Of a stretch of 64,000 nt of DNA, positions 18,313 through 31,747 are shown one piece after another. Made by a program: the position numbers and the translations under genes. Where the stretch lies: assembly GCA_014323825.1 (NCBI GenBank), contig JACONI010000111.1, positions 1 through 64,000 on the forward strand, read 5' to 3'. Each line of letters begins with the position of its first letter. Within the stretch, counting starts at the first letter, position 1. The stretch is from Ekhidna sp. (GTDB taxonomy: Bacteria; Bacteroidota; Bacteroidia; Cytophagales; Cyclobacteriaceae). The notes beneath the pieces are model-generated. The model ran no database searches. It was not told where the DNA came from and saw nothing but the letters and a program-made list of their open reading frames with translations.

Positions 18313-18480
18313 TAAATGAAGCCCGTACAGCCCCTTTAACAGTGTATATGACGTGTTCTTTCTATCCGTAATGTTTTTTGATCTAATGTAACTCATAGCT
18401 CTTTATTTTAGTTGGTATGAAATGCAAAGCTATATAAGTTTTTTTATTTGCTGTATAAATTTTAATTTTTTTCAAAATAC
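18313..18480 (-). promoter_or_regulatory. shared leader/promoter module, copy 3
   Basis: Shared with the leaders at 1780 and 8666: AAGCCCGTACAGCCC, ATGACGTGTTCTT, AATGTTTTTTGAT, ACTCATAGCT, ATGAAATGCAAAGCTATA. The minus-strand -7 element at 18432-18425 is TAGCTTTG, a perfect TAnnTTTG. Confidence 0.7.
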
Positions 18481-18569
18481 CTCCTGTGCAACGGTCTCAA
18501 ATTGTGAGGATATCCCTCCGAGAATGACCTGAACGTGTCCACCGCCACAGACAACTGCCTACAGGTTAA

Positions 18570-18654
18570 AGCAAAATAAACACTTGGATGGATACAGCCA
18601 CCCTGTACCTCGTCCAACTGTCAGACGGACGTTTACTGAAGTTTATAAAGCAAT
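18570..18654 (+). pseudogene. remnant of a BspA-like sorting-domain C-terminus
   Basis: The frame ending at 18654 reads MDTATLYLVQLSDGRLLKFIKQ, nearly the same as the last residues (LYLVQLPDGRLLKFVKR) of the intact BspA-like protein. Upstream sequence back to about 18481 has no continuous frame. It is a dead end of another family member, plus-strand. The rest of 18655-18856 shows no gene. Confidence 0.7.
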
Positions 18655-18856
18655 AAAAAAACTTCTCGGAAATCCAGGAGCGGATAAAAATAACTGCTAA
18701 TTAGATAAAAATGATCCCGGAACAGTCAATAAAGCAGAAAAAAAGTCAGTTTACTTTTGCAAAAGTCAAATCTGCCATTTTGTCTTAAAAAATCCTGAAA
18801 AATTGATGGAATGGTAGTTGTATTCATTTAATCGTACAATTAAAAGAAAGTGAAAA

Positions 18857-21472
18857 ATGAATTTCAATAACTATACAATAAAGGCGCAGGAAGTATTGCA
18901 AAAAGCCACTGAAATAGCTTCCGGTAATGATCAGCAAATTATAGAAACAGGCCATTTGTTTCAGGCGATTCTACAGTCAGACGAAAACCTGATTTTGTTT
19001 TTATTAAAGAAGCTCGGTGCGTCCAAACAGGCAATTTCGGATTCATTAGAGTATATAATAGCAGCTTATCCTAAAGTATCCGGAGGGCAGTCTTATCTCT
19101 CTAATGACGCTGCAAAGTCACTTCAAAAGGCGGAAAAGTATCTGAAGGATTTTGGAGACGAATATGTGGCTGTAGAACACATCATTTTAGGTTTACTTTC
19201 CGGTTCTGATAAGGTATCACAAATTCTGAAGGATGCAGGCTTTCATGAAAAAGAGCTCATTAAAGCCATCCGAGAACTTCGGGGAGGCGGGAGTGTAACA
19301 GATCAAAATGCGGAATCAAAGTACAGATCCTTAGAGCGATATTCAAAAAACCTGAATGAACTTGCTAAAAAAGGTAAAATTGATCCTGTAATCGGCCGGG
19401 ACGAGGAAATCAGAAGAGTCCTGCAAATTCTGGCCAGGAGGACTAAGAACAATCCTATTTTGCTTGGTGAGCCCGGGGTCGGTAAAACAGCGATCGTTGA
19501 AGGGATGGCCCGGCGGGTTGTGGACGGTGACGTTCCGGAGAACCTAAAGTCCAAGACGATCATCTCGTTAGATATGGGACTCCTTGTTGCAGGGGCCAAG
19601 TATAAGGGAGAGTTTGAAGAAAGATTAAAGGCAGTCATCAAAGAGGTTACAGACAGTGAAGGCGAGATTATTCTTTTCATTGACGAAATTCACACATTGA
19701 TTGGAGCCGGTGGTGGAAGTGAAGGAGCAATGGATGCCGCCAATCTATTGAAACCGGCTTTGGCGAGAGGCGAGCTACACGCAATTGGCGCGACCACCCT
19801 TCAGGAGTATCAGAAGTACATCGAAAAGGATAAGGCACTTGAGAGAAGGTTCCAATCCATTACGGTTGATGAGCCGAATGTACAAGATGCGATTTCCATT
19901 CTTAGGGGAATTAAGGACAAATATGAAGTCCATCATGGAGTACGAATTCAGGATGATGCAGTGATTGCTTCCGTAGAGCTATCAAACAGATACATCTCAG
20001 ATCGGTTTTTACCGGATAAGGCAATTGATTTGATGGACGAAGCAGCGTCCAAACTTCGGATTGAAATGGACTCACTTCCGGAGGATCTGGACGAGTTGAA
20101 TCGAAAGATCATGCAGATGGAAATCGAGCGAGAGGCAATCCGAAGGGAGAAGAACAAGGAGAAAGAAAAAGAATTGAATCGTGAAATTGCAGATTTGGAA
20201 GCCGAGAGAAATGAATTGAAAGCCCGATGGGACAATGAGAAGTCTGTGATTCAGGGATTGCGCGAAGCCAAGGAGAATATTGAGCATTATAAAATTGAAG
20301 CTGAAAAAGCCGAACGTGCGGGCGAATATGAACGGGTAGCTGAAATCAGGTATGGCAGGATCGTAGATGCAGAAGCAAAGCTTAAAGAATATCAGAAGCA
20401 ACTTGCAGAGATGCAGGGAGAGCAAAGTTTACTTAAAGAAGAAGTGGATGCCGAAGATATTGCAGAAGTCGTTGGTAAATGGACCGGCATTCCTGTGTCC
20501 AAAATGCTTCAGAGTGATCGTGAGAAATTGGTTCATCTGGAAGAAGAGCTGAGCAACAGGGTTGCAGGACAAACGGAAGCAATTCAGGCAGTCTCTGATG
20601 CGGTTAGAAGAAGTAGAGCCGGGTTACACGACCCGAAGCGACCTATTGGTTCCTTTATTTTCCTGGGTACTACCGGCGTAGGGAAGACAGAATTAGCAAA
20701 GGCTTTGGCAGAATATCTCTTCAACGATGAAAATGCAATGGTTCGAATTGATATGTCTGAATATCAGGAGAGGCATGCCGTAAGTCGATTGATTGGGGCA
20801 CCTCCGGGATACGTGGGATATGACGAAGGCGGACAACTCACGGAGTCTGTAAGAAGAAAGCCCTACAGCGTGATCCTTTTGGATGAAATCGAGAAAGCAC
20901 ATTCGGACGTATTCAATACTTTGCTTCAGGTACTTGACGACGGAAGGCTGACGGATAACAAAGGCCGGGTTGCGAATTTCAAGAATACAATCATCATCAT
21001 GACCACCAACATTGGCTCCGAGTTAATTCAGGAAAATTTTGAAAAACTGGATGAACTGAATCCTGACCCTGTAATTGAGGAAACCAAAAATCAGGTATTC
21101 GAACTTTTGAAAAAGTCAGTACGTCCGGAGTTTTTAAATCGAGTGGACGAAACGATCATGTTCAGGCCATTGAGTAAGCAGGATCTTCAAAAGATCGTAG
21201 GGATTCAGTTTAAACTGATCCGAGATCGATTGGATGAGAATGGAATTAAAATCGAAGCAGATGATAAGGTACTGTCGCATCTTGGAGAGGTTGGATTTGG
21301 TCCGCAGTTTGGGGCGAGACCACTGAAGAGAGTGCTTCAAAGGGAGCTCTTAAACGAACTTTCTAAAGAAATTCTGAAAGGAAATATCCGGAAGGATTCG
21401 GTGATAGGGGTGACCTTATCAGATCAGAATAAAATAGAGTTCCTGAACCTGGATAAAGTTGTCGTTGAGTAA
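18857..21472 (+). CDS. clpB: ATP-dependent disaggregase ClpB
   Basis: An 871-residue Hsp100 chaperone that extracts polypeptides from aggregates together with DnaK. In order: an N-terminal Clp_N repeat domain (1-150); AAA module 1 with Walker A GEPGVGKT (about 203-210) and Walker [10 protein letters not shown]; the coiled-coil middle domain (about 400-530, rich in E/R/K), which separates ClpB from ClpA/ClpC; AAA module 2 with Walker A GTTGVGKT (about 604-611) and Walker [10 protein letters not shown]; and a C-terminal domain with [12 protein letters not shown]. The second Walker A has Thr where Pro is common. It stands alone on the plus strand, convergent with eno. Confidence 0.97.
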   Translation: MNFNNYTIKAQEVLQKATEIASGNDQQIIETGHLFQAILQSDENLILFLLKKLGASKQAISDSLEYIIAAYPKVSGGQSYLSNDAAKSLQKAEKYLKDFGDEYVAVEHIILGLLSGSDKVSQILKDAGFHEKELIKAIRELRGGGSVTDQNAESKYRSLERYSKNLNELAKKGKIDPVIGRDEEIRRVLQILARRTKNNPILLGEPGVGKTAIVEGMARRVVDGDVPENLKSKTIISLDMGLLVAGAKYKGEFEERLKAVIKEVTDSEGEIILFIDEIHTLIGAGGGSEGAMDAANLLKPALARGELHAIGATTLQEYQKYIEKDKALERRFQSITVDEPNVQDAISILRGIKDKYEVHHGVRIQDDAVIASVELSNRYISDRFLPDKAIDLMDEAASKLRIEMDSLPEDLDELNRKIMQMEIEREAIRREKNKEKEKELNREIADLEAERNELKARWDNEKSVIQGLREAKENIEHYKIEAEKAERAGEYERVAEIRYGRIVDAEAKLKEYQKQLAEMQGEQSLLKEEVDAEDIAEVVGKWTGIPVSKMLQSDREKLVHLEEELSNRVAGQTEAIQAVSDAVRRSRAGLHDPKRPIGSFIFLGTTGVGKTELAKALAEYLFNDENAMVRIDMSEYQERHAVSRLIGAPPGYVGYDEGGQLTESVRRKPYSVILLDEIEKAHSDVFNTLLQVLDDGRLTDNKGRVANFKNTIIIMTTNIGSELIQENFEKLDELNPDPVIEETKNQVFELLKKSVRPEFLNRVDETIMFRPLSKQDLQKIVGIQFKLIRDRLDENGIKIEADDKVLSHLGEVGFGPQFGARPLKRVLQRELLNELSKEILKGNIRKDSVIGVTLSDQNKIEFLNLDKVVVE

Positions 21473-21709
21473 GTTTTCAAAATAATCAAAAGAGTGGTTG
21501 GGTTCTGATTTTGGGCAGTATGGTTACTTTTCATATCAGGTTCAAGTTTGAAGATGTTTGATTGGAATGTCTGATCCGGCTTCCGGAGAATGTACGTCTG
21601 CTTTTTCCCCGCTTAAAACTTTCAATTCAAAGGCTTGTTCAAAAATCTCAAAATTCAAAGCAATGGGGATTACCTTTTTAGGACGGTATTTCTATTCAAC
21701 TTGTAAAAT
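21473..21709. other. intergenic spacer, clpB to eno, no gene seen
   Basis: A convergent junction of 237 bases. I see no convincing hairpin terminator and no coding frame. Confidence 0.5.
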
Positions 21710-24101
<2,392 letters not shown>

Positions 24102-24197
24102 GCAATCATTTAAAAATCCAAAAGAACACGTGAGATTAGTACTGATTCTTTAGGATTTATATCATACTGAAATACAAATGTAGGTTGAGAAAGAGCA

Positions 24198-24227
24198 ATA
24201 AAAAAGCTACCTTGAAAAGATAGCTTC
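24198..24227 (-). terminator. terminator at the end of the ribosomal supercluster
   Basis: On the minus strand GAAGCTATC and GGTAGCTT form a stem with loop TTTTCAA, followed by TTTTTTATT. It is 18 bases beyond the rplQ stop and separates the ribosomal operon from carA-eno. Confidence 0.75.
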
Positions 24228-24244
24228 ATTATTTTAGAAAACCT

Positions 24245-24832
24245 TTAGTCTTTCTTTTCTTCTCCCGTAACTTCCTCTGATTTCGTTTCAACTGCCTCCT
24301 CAACGAAAGCCTCTTCAGTTTCTTCTTTTACTTCCTCAGCCACTTCAGCAGGGATTTCTTCTACAACCTCAGCAGCCTGTACTTCAGTATCTTGCACTTT
24401 TGCTTCAGACTTTCCTCCTCTTCTGGATCTTCTTGTCTTGGACTTTCCGGAACTCTTTTCAGTTAAAAATAACTCATTGAAGTCAACAAGTTCCATCATA
24501 CACATTTCAGCATTATCGCCAAGTCGATATCCGGTTTTAATAATTCTTGTGTAACCACCAGGTCTGCCGGAGATCTTCTCGGCTACATTGTTAAATAATT
24601 CAGTGACTGATTCTTTATTCTGAAGGTAAGAAAATACAACTCTTCTGGAATTTGTATCATCAGTCTTGGATTTCGTAAAGATCGGCTCAATATATTTTCT
24701 AAGTGCTTTCGCCTTAGCTACCGTTGTATTGATTCGCTTGTGCATGATAAGCGAAGAGGCCATATTGGAAAGCATTGCTCCTCTATGGGCTGTCTTTCTA
24801 CCTAAATGATTAAATCTCTTACCATGTCTCAT
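24245..24832 (-). CDS. rplQ: 50S ribosomal protein L17 with acidic C-terminal tail
   Basis: 195 residues. The first 120 are the normal L17 fold ([20 protein letters not shown]), lining the peptide-exit side of the 50S subunit. The remaining 75 residues are a K/R patch ([15 protein letters not shown]) followed by a Glu-rich low-complexity tail, an extension common in Bacteroidota. Last gene of the ribosomal supercluster; starts directly at the rpoA stop. Confidence 0.97.
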   Translation of the reverse strand: MRHGKRFNHLGRKTAHRGAMLSNMASSLIMHKRINTTVAKAKALRKYIEPIFTKSKTDDTNSRRVVFSYLQNKESVTELFNNVAEKISGRPGGYTRIIKTGYRLGDNAEMCMMELVDFNELFLTEKSSGKSKTRRSRRGGKSEAKVQDTEVQAAEVVEEIPAEVAEEVKEETEEAFVEEAVETKSEEVTGEEKKD

Positions 24833-25821
24833 TATTCTTCTTCCAGTTTGTATTTCATGAGATCCATACCAAATTTAAGGCCTTTATCGAATACCAACTG
24901 CTCTAGCTCAGCAAGTGATTTTTTACCAAAGTTTCTAAACTTCATCATATCGGAAATTTCAAGAGATACCAAATCGCCAAGCGTTCCGACATCAGCGGCC
25001 CTTAGGCAATTGTAGGCTCTCACTGAAAGATCAAGATCATTCAGGTTAGTTTTAAGTAACTTTCTCATGTGAAGTAACTCTTCATCAACCTGTTCCGGTT
25101 CACTAACTTCTTGGGTCTCAATAATCATGTTCTGATCTGAGAACAACATAAAATGCTGAATCAAAATATAAGCGGCTCCCTTAAGTGCATTTTCAGGATG
25201 AACAGATCCGTCAGTTTCGATATCAAGCATCAATTGTTCATAGTCAGTCTTTTGCTCTACCCTTGTGTTTTCAACACTATATTTTACATTTTTAATTGGA
25301 GTAAAGATTGAATCAATTGCGATGGCCCCAAAGTTTTGATCCGCAGGCTTATTATCGCTTGCACTAACATATCCTCTGCCTTTCTCAACAGTCAATTCCA
25401 TTTCGAATTTGGCAGAATCATCAAGATTACAAATTACATGATCCGGATTCAAAATCTCGAAAGAGGTGGTTGCCTTGGCCAGATCACCTGCTGTCAGCTT
25501 CTTCATATTTGAAATTGGAATTTTTATGCTACTATCAGCAACTCCTCCAATTTTCTTAAATCTTACCATCTTCAGATTAAGGATGATTTCATTTACATCC
25601 TCAACTACCCCCTCTATTGTAGAAAATTCGTGCAACACACCGGGGATTTTAACACTGGTAATAGCATAACCTTCCAGAGAAGAAAGAAGAATTCTTCTTA
25701 ACGCATTACCTATTGTAACACCATACCCCTTTTCTAAAGGTTTAAAAGTGAATAAACCATGGAAGTCATCAGCTTTCTCCATGACTATCTTTTCCGGCAT
25801 TTGAAATGCAAGGATTGACAT
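24832..25821 (-). CDS. rpoA: RNA polymerase alpha subunit
   Basis: 329 residues: an N-terminal assembly domain ([25 protein letters not shown]) and a C-terminal DNA- and activator-binding domain ([20 protein letters not shown]...[15 protein letters not shown]). It sits in its usual place between rpsD and rplQ, and overlaps rplQ by one base. Confidence 0.98.
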   Translation of the reverse strand: MSILAFQMPEKIVMEKADDFHGLFTFKPLEKGYGVTIGNALRRILLSSLEGYAITSVKIPGVLHEFSTIEGVVEDVNEIILNLKMVRFKKIGGVADSSIKIPISNMKKLTAGDLAKATTSFEILNPDHVICNLDDSAKFEMELTVEKGRGYVSASDNKPADQNFGAIAIDSIFTPIKNVKYSVENTRVEQKTDYEQLMLDIETDGSVHPENALKGAAYILIQHFMLFSDQNMIIETQEVSEPEQVDEELLHMRKLLKTNLNDLDLSVRAYNCLRAADVGTLGDLVSLEISDMMKFRNFGKKSLAELEQLVFDKGLKFGMDLMKYKLEEE

Positions 25822-25846
25822 ATTTTAAATTTTAAAAAGTTAAATA

Positions 25847-26449
25847 TTACTTAGAATATAATTCGACGATCAACTGCTCTTTGATATTCTCCGGAATCTC
25901 TTCTCTGCTCGGTGCATTCAAGTATTTCCCTGACATGCTCACTGTATCCCACTCCAACCAGGAATAGCTTTTAGCATTTGATTTCAAGCTATTACTGATA
26001 GCTTCTAAAGATTTTGATTTTTCTCTTACTCCTATCACATCGTTTGGTTTCAATGTGTAAGATGGAATATTCACAACATCACCATTTACAGTGATATGCT
26101 TGTGAGAAACTAATTGTCTTGATCCCCTTCTTGTAGGCGAAATACCAAGTCTGTAAACTGTGTTATCCAACCTGGCCTCTAGTAATTGAAGAAGGATCTC
26201 TCCGGTAATACCGGTTTTTCTAGACGCTTTATCAAAAGCATTAGCAAATTGTCTTTCCAAAACGCCATAAGTGTATTTAGCTTTCTGCTTTTCTGCAAGC
26301 TGAATAGCATATTCGGACTGTTTACTTCTTCTACCTTTACCGTGTTGGCCGGGAGGATAAGCCTTCTTTTGAAGTGCTTTGCTAACACCAAAAATGGGAT
26401 CTCCGAATCTTCTGGAAATTTTAGTCTTCGGACCAGTATATCTTGCCAT
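25847..26449 (-). CDS. rpsD: 30S ribosomal protein S4
   Basis: 200 residues with the S4 RNA-binding domain ([31 protein letters not shown], positions about 95-130). The N-terminus lacks the Cys cluster of zinc-binding S4. An early 16S rRNA binding protein, often the feedback regulator of the alpha operon. Placed between rpsK and rpoA. Confidence 0.97.
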   Translation of the reverse strand: MARYTGPKTKISRRFGDPIFGVSKALQKKAYPPGQHGKGRRSKQSEYAIQLAEKQKAKYTYGVLERQFANAFDKASRKTGITGEILLQLLEARLDNTVYRLGISPTRRGSRQLVSHKHITVNGDVVNIPSYTLKPNDVIGVREKSKSLEAISNSLKSNAKSYSWLEWDTVSMSGKYLNAPSREEIPENIKEQLIVELYSK

Positions 26450-26473
26450 TCTTTATGATCTGTTTTATATATC

Positions 26474-26866
26474 TTAAACTCTTCTTCTTTTAGGAGGTCT
26501 GCAACCGTTATGAGGTAGTGGTGTTACATCTTTAATCATTGCAACATCAATACCAACGTTCTGAATAGTTCTGATAGCTGATTCTCTACCGGCTCCCGGG
26601 CCTTTCACAAACACATCAACCTTTCTCAATCCTAAATCATAAGCTTTCTGAGCACATTCCTGAGCGGCTACCTGAGCAGCGTAAGGAGTATTCTTTTTAG
26701 AACCTCTGAAGCCCATTTTACCGGCTGAAGACCAGCTAATAACCTGACCGGTTACATTGGTCATTGAAATAATGATGTTGTTGAAGGATGCTTTAATATG
26801 AGCCTGACCCATTACACCGACTGCAACAACTCTTTTCTTCCCTTTATCTTTTCCTTTTTGCGCCAT
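26474..26866 (-). CDS. rpsK: 30S ribosomal protein S11
   Basis: Start chosen at ATG 26866 ([17 protein letters not shown]), giving 130 residues; the longer frame to 26935 lies within rpsM and adds an unconserved leader. Ends with the conserved [17 protein letters not shown]. Platform protein of the 30S subunit. Confidence 0.97.
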   Translation of the reverse strand: MAQKGKDKGKKRVVAVGVMGQAHIKASFNNIIISMTNVTGQVISWSSAGKMGFRGSKKNTPYAAQVAAQECAQKAYDLGLRKVDVFVKGPGAGRESAIRTIQNVGIDVAMIKDVTPLPHNGCRPPKRRRV

Positions 26867-26873
26867 CTGTTGA

Positions 26874-27251
26874 TTACTTAGTAGCCTTCTTCTTATTGGC
26901 AACAGTTTTTCTCTTACCCTTTCTGGTTCTAGCATTGTTCTTTGTATGCTGTCCTCTCACGGGGAGACTTTTCCTATGTCTTAGTCCTCTGTAGCATCCA
27001 ATATCCAAAAGCCGCTTAATGCTTAACTGAACTTCTCCTTTAAGTGTGCCCTCTACTTTATATCTTTCGCGGATAATATTTCTAATCTTTCCCCCCTCGT
27101 CATCTGTCCAGTCCTGAACTTTTTTATTTACATCAACACCGGCCTCATTCAAAATATTTTGAGCGGATGTTTTGCCTATACCAAAAATATAGGTAAGGGC
27201 AATTTCACCTCTTTTATTATCGGGAATATCTACTCCTGCGATTCTGGCCAT
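26874..27251 (-). CDS. rpsM: 30S ribosomal protein S13
   Basis: 125 residues, [21 protein letters not shown] with the helix-two-turn-helix region and basic tail [17 protein letters not shown]. Contacts the head of the 30S subunit and the P-site tRNA. Seven bases separate it from rpsK. Confidence 0.97.
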   Translation of the reverse strand: MARIAGVDIPDNKRGEIALTYIFGIGKTSAQNILNEAGVDVNKKVQDWTDDEGGKIRNIIRERYKVEGTLKGEVQLSIKRLLDIGCYRGLRHRKSLPVRGQHTKNNARTRKGKRKTVANKKKATK

Positions 27252-27253
27252 AA

Positions 27254-27370
27254 TTATCCTTGTCTTTGTTTAAACTTTGGATTCCTTTTGTTGATTACAT
27301 AAAGCTTCCCTTTTCTTCTGATTACTTTGCAGTCAGCACTTCTTTTTTTTACAGATGCTCTTACTTTCAT
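27254..27370 (-). CDS. rpmJ: 50S ribosomal protein L36, zinc-free type
   Basis: A 38-residue protein read from ATG at 27370: [20 protein letters not shown] then [18 protein letters not shown], the typical Bacteroidota L36. Only one Cys (position 14) is left of the Cys3-His zinc ribbon, so this is the C(-) form. It sits between infA and rpsM, its usual place. Confidence 0.95.
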   Translation of the reverse strand: MKVRASVKKRSADCKVIRRKGKLYVINKRNPKFKQRQG

Positions 27371-27396
27371 TTCTATATCTTTTCAGTTATGCTGAA

Positions 27397-27615
27397 TTAT
27401 TTATATCTATAAACTATTCTCCCTTTTGTTAAATCATAAGGAGACATTTCTAATTTCACTTTATCACTTGGCAAGATTTTGATGTAATGCATTCTCATTT
27501 TACCCGAGATATGTGCGATTACTTCATGCCCATTTTCTAGTTCAACTCTAAACATTGCATTTGATAATGCCTCAACGATAGTACCTTCTTGCTCTATAGA
27601 TGTTTGCTTTGCCAT
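27397..27615 (-). CDS. infA: translation initiation factor IF-1
   Basis: 72 residues, a single S1-like OB fold: [29 protein letters not shown]...[20 protein letters not shown]. Blocks the ribosomal A site during initiation. It follows secY with a one-base overlap; the map gene commonly found between them is absent. Confidence 0.97.
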   Translation of the reverse strand: MAKQTSIEQEGTIVEALSNAMFRVELENGHEVIAHISGKMRMHYIKILPSDKVKLEMSPYDLTKGRIVYRYK

Positions 27616-28922
27616 TATGCAACTTGAGTTCTTCCTTTAATTCGACCTGATTTCATCATACCTTCATAATGTCTCATCAATAAATAACTTTCAATTTGCT
27701 GGAGTGTATCCAGTATTACTCCCACCATAATAAGAAGTGATGTTCCACCGTAAAATTGAGCAAATCCCTGATTGACACCTGCCAGCATTGCGAATGCAGG
27801 TAATATTGCAATTATAGCAAGAAAAATTGCTCCCGGTAATGTGACTCTTGATAGAATATCATCAAGAAGATCAGCAGTTTGTTTTCCCGGCTTAACCCCC
27901 GGAACAAAGCCTCCGTTTCTTTTCATGTCATCGGCAATCTGAACAGGATTAATTGTGATTGCCGTGTAGAAAAAAGTAAACACAATAATCATAACTGCAA
28001 AAGTCAGATTGTATTCCCAAGTTGTGACATCAGAAAATGTGGTTAAGATGTAATTCGCAACGTTACTATCTTCTCTCCAAAATCCGGCAAACATTGCCGG
28101 AAGAAACATGATAGACTGAGCAAAAATGATCGGCATAACTCCGGATGCATTGACTTTTAAAGGTATATATTGCCTTTGCCCGCCATAAACTTTATTTCCT
28201 ACAACCTGCTTGGCATACTGAACAGGCACTCGCCTGACTGCCTGAACCAATGCTACGGTAACAAGAACTACAAAGAAGAGTGCAACTAATTCCAAAATGA
28301 AAATTAACAACTCACTCATACCACGAGTAACAATAGCTTCCGATACGAGACTTCCGGGGAATCGGGAGATAATTCCGACCATAATCAACATCGAAATACC
28401 ATTTCCTATTCCCTTGTCAGTAATTTTCTCACCTAACCACATACAGAAGATTGTTCCTGATGTTAATATGATTACTGAAGTAAACTTAAAAAAGAATGTA
28501 TTGTCTATAATTGCGGAAGGTTCAATTGCCGCACTTACATAACTGAAACCCTGAGCAAAACAAATACCTATGGTTAGTATTCTTGTTAGCTGGTTAATCT
28601 TCTTTCTTCCACTATCACCCTCTTTTTGTAGTTTTTGAAAGTATGGAACAGCTACTGTCATCAACTGTAATACAATCGAGGCTGAGATATAAGGCATAAT
28701 TCCAAGTGCAAAAACAGAAGCGTTGCTAAATGCACCCCCCAGGATGGTGTCTAAGAATCCAAAGATTCCCGATGCAGAAGTTAATTTGTCAGGGTCAATC
28801 CCGGGAAGAACTACAAAAGTACCAATACGAAAGATTACAAGAAACCCTATAGTGTTAATGATTTTTAACCTTAATTCTTCAATTGAGAATATGTTTCGTA
28901 TAGTGGCTATGAATTTCTTCAT
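27615..28922 (-). CDS. secY: preprotein translocase subunit SecY
   Basis: A 435-residue integral membrane protein with about ten hydrophobic segments, forming the protein-conducting channel with SecE. Recognisable stretches are [14 protein letters not shown], the C4-C5 loop [16 protein letters not shown] and the C-terminal [16 protein letters not shown]. It overlaps rplO and infA by one base each. Confidence 0.98.
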   Translation of the reverse strand: MKKFIATIRNIFSIEELRLKIINTIGFLVIFRIGTFVVLPGIDPDKLTSASGIFGFLDTILGGAFSNASVFALGIMPYISASIVLQLMTVAVPYFQKLQKEGDSGRKKINQLTRILTIGICFAQGFSYVSAAIEPSAIIDNTFFFKFTSVIILTSGTIFCMWLGEKITDKGIGNGISMLIMVGIISRFPGSLVSEAIVTRGMSELLIFILELVALFFVVLVTVALVQAVRRVPVQYAKQVVGNKVYGGQRQYIPLKVNASGVMPIIFAQSIMFLPAMFAGFWREDSNVANYILTTFSDVTTWEYNLTFAVMIIVFTFFYTAITINPVQIADDMKRNGGFVPGVKPGKQTADLLDDILSRVTLPGAIFLAIIAILPAFAMLAGVNQGFAQFYGGTSLLIMVGVILDTLQQIESYLLMRHYEGMMKSGRIKGRTQVA

Positions 28923-29371
28923 TACTTGATAATCATGATCGATCCTCCTGCTTTTTCAATAGCCTCTTTAGCGGAGTCTGAGAACTTATGTGCAGTTACT
29001 TTAATATTTGTAGTTATTTCCCCTCTACCTAACACTTTGATTTGATCTTTCTTACTGGCAAGCCCATTCTTACGTAATATTTCAGGCGTTACTTCTTTAA
29101 GTTTTTTGGCATCAACGAGTTTTTGAAGATCATCTAGGTTAATAGGCTTGGAAACGACTTTGTTGTTGTTCTTAAATCCAAACTTTGGAATCCTTCTTTG
29201 TAACGGCATTTGCCCCCCTTCAAAACCCGTTTTTCTTGAGTAGCCGGATCTTGACTGAGCACCTTTATGACCTCTCGTAGAGGTACCCCCCCTTCCGGAG
29301 CCTTGTCCTCTACCTACTCTTTTTCTATTTTTTATTGAGCCTTCGGCCGGCTTAAGTGATTCAAGTCTCAT
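28922..29371 (-). CDS. rplO: 50S ribosomal protein L15
   Basis: 149 residues with the basic, glycine-rich N-terminus (KNRKRVGRGQGSGRGGTSTR) that threads into 23S rRNA and a globular C-terminal half. It overlaps rpmD by 4 bases (ATGA). Confidence 0.97.
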   Translation of the reverse strand: MRLESLKPAEGSIKNRKRVGRGQGSGRGGTSTRGHKGAQSRSGYSRKTGFEGGQMPLQRRIPKFGFKNNNKVVSKPINLDDLQKLVDAKKLKEVTPEILRKNGLASKKDQIKVLGRGEITTNIKVTAHKFSDSAKEAIEKAGGSIMIIK

Positions 29372-29553
29372 ATTGAGAGTTCTTTTACTTCCACTAAATG
29401 ACTGACCGTCTTTATCATCCCTTCAACTGAAGGAGTCAGTTCTTTTTCAACAGATTTATTGATTTTACCAAGACCAAGCGCAATGATTGTTCTCTTCTGG
29501 TTTTCAGGGCGTTTAATGGTGCTTTTCTTCTGTGTGATTAATACTTTACCCAT
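29368..29553 (-). CDS. rpmD: 50S ribosomal protein L30
   Basis: 61 residues, MGKVLITQKKSTIKRPENQK, a short two-layer alpha/beta protein of the 50S subunit. It lies between rpsE and rplO as usual. Confidence 0.96.
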   Translation of the reverse strand: MGKVLITQKKSTIKRPENQKRTIIALGLGKINKSVEKELTPSVEGMIKTVSHLVEVKELSI

Positions 29554-29557
29554 CTTC

Positions 29558-30076
29558 TTATCCGTTGAAAATTTTATCTAAAGTCACACCTCTTTGCTGA
29601 GCGACTGCAAATGGGTCTCTCATTTTATTGAGTGCATCAAAAGTAGCTTTTACCACATTGTGAGGATTTGAAGAACCTTTTGATTTTGCTAAGACATCAT
29701 GCACTCCGGCACTCTCTAATACAGCACGCATCGCACCACCGGCAATTACACCGGTACCGGCGGCGGCAGGCTTCAACAGAACATGCCCTCCTCCAAATTT
29801 GCCAATTGCTTCGTGGGGCACCGTTCCTTTAAAAACAGGAATTTTTACCAGGTTTTTCTTTGCATCATCAATACCCTTAGTGATTGCATCAGTAACCTCA
29901 TTAGCCTTGCCCAACCCATATCCCACAACTCCATTACTATCACCAACTACTACAATAGCTGAGAAGCTAAATCTTCTACCACCCTTCACTACTTTTGCTA
30001 TTCTTTTGATTGCAACCACTCGTTCCTGGAGGTCAATTTCGCTAGCTCTTACCGATTTTATGTTGCTTTGTGTCAT
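29558..30076 (-). CDS. rpsE: 30S ribosomal protein S5
   Basis: 172 residues: N-terminal dsRNA-binding domain ([21 protein letters not shown]) and C-terminal domain ([19 protein letters not shown]). Involved in decoding accuracy and mRNA entry. Confidence 0.97.
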   Translation of the reverse strand: MTQSNIKSVRASEIDLQERVVAIKRIAKVVKGGRRFSFSAIVVVGDSNGVVGYGLGKANEVTDAITKGIDDAKKNLVKIPVFKGTVPHEAIGKFGGGHVLLKPAAAGTGVIAGGAMRAVLESAGVHDVLAKSKGSSNPHNVVKATFDALNKMRDPFAVAQQRGVTLDKIFNG

Positions 30077-30081
30077 ATTTA

Positions 30082-30429
30082 TTAAAATTCCAGACCTCCT
30101 TCACGAGCACCATCAGCCAAGGATTTTACTCTTCCATGGTACTTATACCCTGATCTATCAAAGATTACATTTTTGATCCCCGCTACCTTAGCATTCTCCG
30201 CCAGCTTTTTACCCACCTCTTTAGCAATCGCAACGTTCAAACCCTCTTTGCCTATCTCCTTAGTAGATGCAGACGCAAGCGTCTTTCCACCTACATCATC
30301 AATAAGTTGAGCGTAAATTGCCTTGTTACTTTTAAAGACGGATACCCTGGGTTTTTCAGCCGTACCGGAAATCTTTCTTCTGATACCCAATCTGATTCTT
30401 TTTCTTCTTGCCGTTTTTGAAATTGCCAT
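30082..30429 (-). CDS. rplR: 50S ribosomal protein L18
   Basis: 115 residues, [20 protein letters not shown] at the N-terminus and [20 protein letters not shown] at the end; a 5S rRNA-binding protein. Six bases separate it from rplF. Confidence 0.97.
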   Translation of the reverse strand: MAISKTARRKRIRLGIRRKISGTAEKPRVSVFKSNKAIYAQLIDDVGGKTLASASTKEIGKEGLNVAIAKEVGKKLAENAKVAGIKNVIFDRSGYKYHGRVKSLADGAREGGLEF

Positions 30430-30435
30430 ATCTTA

Positions 30436-30987
30436 TTATTTAGCGGCAGTTTTACCGGCTTTTCTTCTAATTTGCTCACCAACAAGCCGAATACCTTTTC
30501 CTTTGTAGGGCTCCACTTTCCTAAGTGATTTAATCTTTGCAGCGGTTTGCCCAACCAATTGCTTATCTATTCCTTCAAGCGTTACAATTGGATTCTTACC
30601 TTTTTCCGTAACAGCAGTAGCCTTGATACTATCAGGAACGGCAAAATATATACTATGAGAATATCCAAGATTAAGCTCAAGCACATTGTTCTGTACAGTA
30701 GCTTTATAACCAACACCCACAAGCTCCATGTCTTTTTTATACCCTTGGCTCACCCCCTTGACCATGTTATTGACTAGTGAACGATACAAACCGTGAAGAG
30801 CCTTGTGACGCTTCTGATCAGTCGGCCGCTCAATAGTAACTACACTATCTTCAATCTTGCAAGTAATATCAGGGGCAATCTGCTGTGATAATTCTCCTTT
30901 AGGGCCTTTCACATTAACAACATTTTTATCTACTGTCAATGTTACACCATCTGGTAAACTAATCGGTACTTTTCCTATTCGAGACAT
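30436..30987 (-). CDS. rplF: 50S ribosomal protein L6
   Basis: Start chosen at ATG 30987 (MSRIGKVPISLPDGV), giving 183 residues; the open frame extends nine codons further without conservation. It has the two L6 folds and the C-terminal GKGIRLVGEQIRRKAGKT. Near the sarcin-ricin loop. Confidence 0.97.
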   Translation of the reverse strand: MSRIGKVPISLPDGVTLTVDKNVVNVKGPKGELSQQIAPDITCKIEDSVVTIERPTDQKRHKALHGLYRSLVNNMVKGVSQGYKKDMELVGVGYKATVQNNVLELNLGYSHSIYFAVPDSIKATAVTEKGKNPIVTLEGIDKQLVGQTAAKIKSLRKVEPYKGKGIRLVGEQIRRKAGKTAAK

Positions 30988-30998
30988 CCTATACTCAA

Positions 30999-31397
30999 TT
31001 AATAAACGTAACACAAAACCTCACCACCAATGTGCTCTTTTCTCGCTTCTTTGTCAGAAAGCACTCCCTTAGAAGTTGACATGATCGCAATACCAAGTCC
31101 ATTTAATACTCTTGGTAAGGTCTCAGCATCCGCATACTTTCTCAGCCCCGGAGTGCTCACTCTTTCTAAACTGGTAATCGCTGACTGCTTTGTTTTGGGA
31201 TTATATTTCAAAGCTATTTTAATAGCACCTTGCTTATTATCCTCTTCAAACTTGTAATTTCTAATATACCCCTTATTGTGTAGTACTTTAGTCATTTCCT
31301 TCTTTAGATTAGAAGCAGGAATCTCTACTATACGGTGATTCGCTTTTACTGCGTTGCGGATTCTTGTTAGATAATCTGCTATCGGATCTGTTACCAT
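30999..31397 (-). CDS. rpsH: 30S ribosomal protein S8
   Basis: 132 residues, [20 protein letters not shown] and the conserved C-terminal [21 protein letters not shown] primary 16S rRNA binder and regulator of the spc operon in E. coli. A candidate internal promoter lies in the 75-base gap before it. Confidence 0.97.
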   Translation of the reverse strand: MVTDPIADYLTRIRNAVKANHRIVEIPASNLKKEMTKVLHNKGYIRNYKFEEDNKQGAIKIALKYNPKTKQSAITSLERVSTPGLRKYADAETLPRVLNGLGIAIMSTSKGVLSDKEARKEHIGGEVLCYVY

Positions 31398-31434
31398 TTC
31401 TTAAACACGTTTATTACCTCCATATAAAGAAATG

Positions 31435-31465
31435 CAAAAATAACAATTTATATTTTTAAACACAA
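31435..31465 (-). promoter_or_regulatory. candidate internal promoter before rpsH
   Basis: On the minus strand TTG (31465-31463) and TATTTTTG (31442-31435) are separated by 20 bases, matching the Bacteroidota -33/-7 pattern, inside the only sizeable gap (75 bases) of the spc part of the cluster. Confidence 0.55.
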
Positions 31466-31472
31466 GCATTCT

Positions 31473-31742
31473 TTACCAACTAGCCTTAGTAATTCCGGGT
31501 ATTTTTCCTTCTGCTGCCATCTCTCTGAATGTTACTCTAGAGATACCAAACTTTCTCATGTAACCTTTAGGTCTTCCGGTAAGTTTACATCTATTATGCA
31601 GTCTCACTTTTGAAGAATTTCTCGGCAGTTTATCCAGTGCCTTATAATCACCGGCAGCTTTAAGGGCTGCTCTCTTTTTTGCATACCTAGCTACAAGCTT
31701 TTCTCTTTTTCGTTCTCTTGCTTTTATTGATTCTCTTGCCAT
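31473..31742 (-). CDS. rpsN: 30S ribosomal protein S14, zinc-free type
   Basis: 89 residues, the long C(-) form without CxxC pairs: [20 protein letters not shown] and [21 protein letters not shown]. Head of the 30S subunit. Usual place between rplE and rpsH. Confidence 0.97.
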   Translation of the reverse strand: MARESIKARERKREKLVARYAKKRAALKAAGDYKALDKLPRNSSKVRLHNRCKLTGRPKGYMRKFGISRVTFREMAAEGKIPGITKASW

Positions 31743-31747
31743 ATTCT

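Larger units (their letters stand above)
16039..18317 (-). pseudogene. cadherin-repeat lipoprotein gene with BACON-like C-terminus, broken
   Basis: Reading from 18317, the frame gives Pro4, a lipoprotein signal (VTLFPKVVLFIITGLVLSAC), then tandem cadherin-like repeats of about 90-105 residues (FSLAEDAANGTAVGTVQAAD...DFETTPNYTLTITVSDGELSA), and finally a BACON-like domain (TNWTITSSNNAIIPD...EWTITVNQ) ending PPSGG. The frame closes at 17160 and resumes in another frame that stays open to 16039. Alignment of the repeats shows 41 extra bases at 17122-17162 causing the shift. There is also no ATG, GTG or TTG before the C run; ATT at 18317 is the only in-frame candidate at the present length. The gene is probably inactive. 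Confidence 0.78.
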
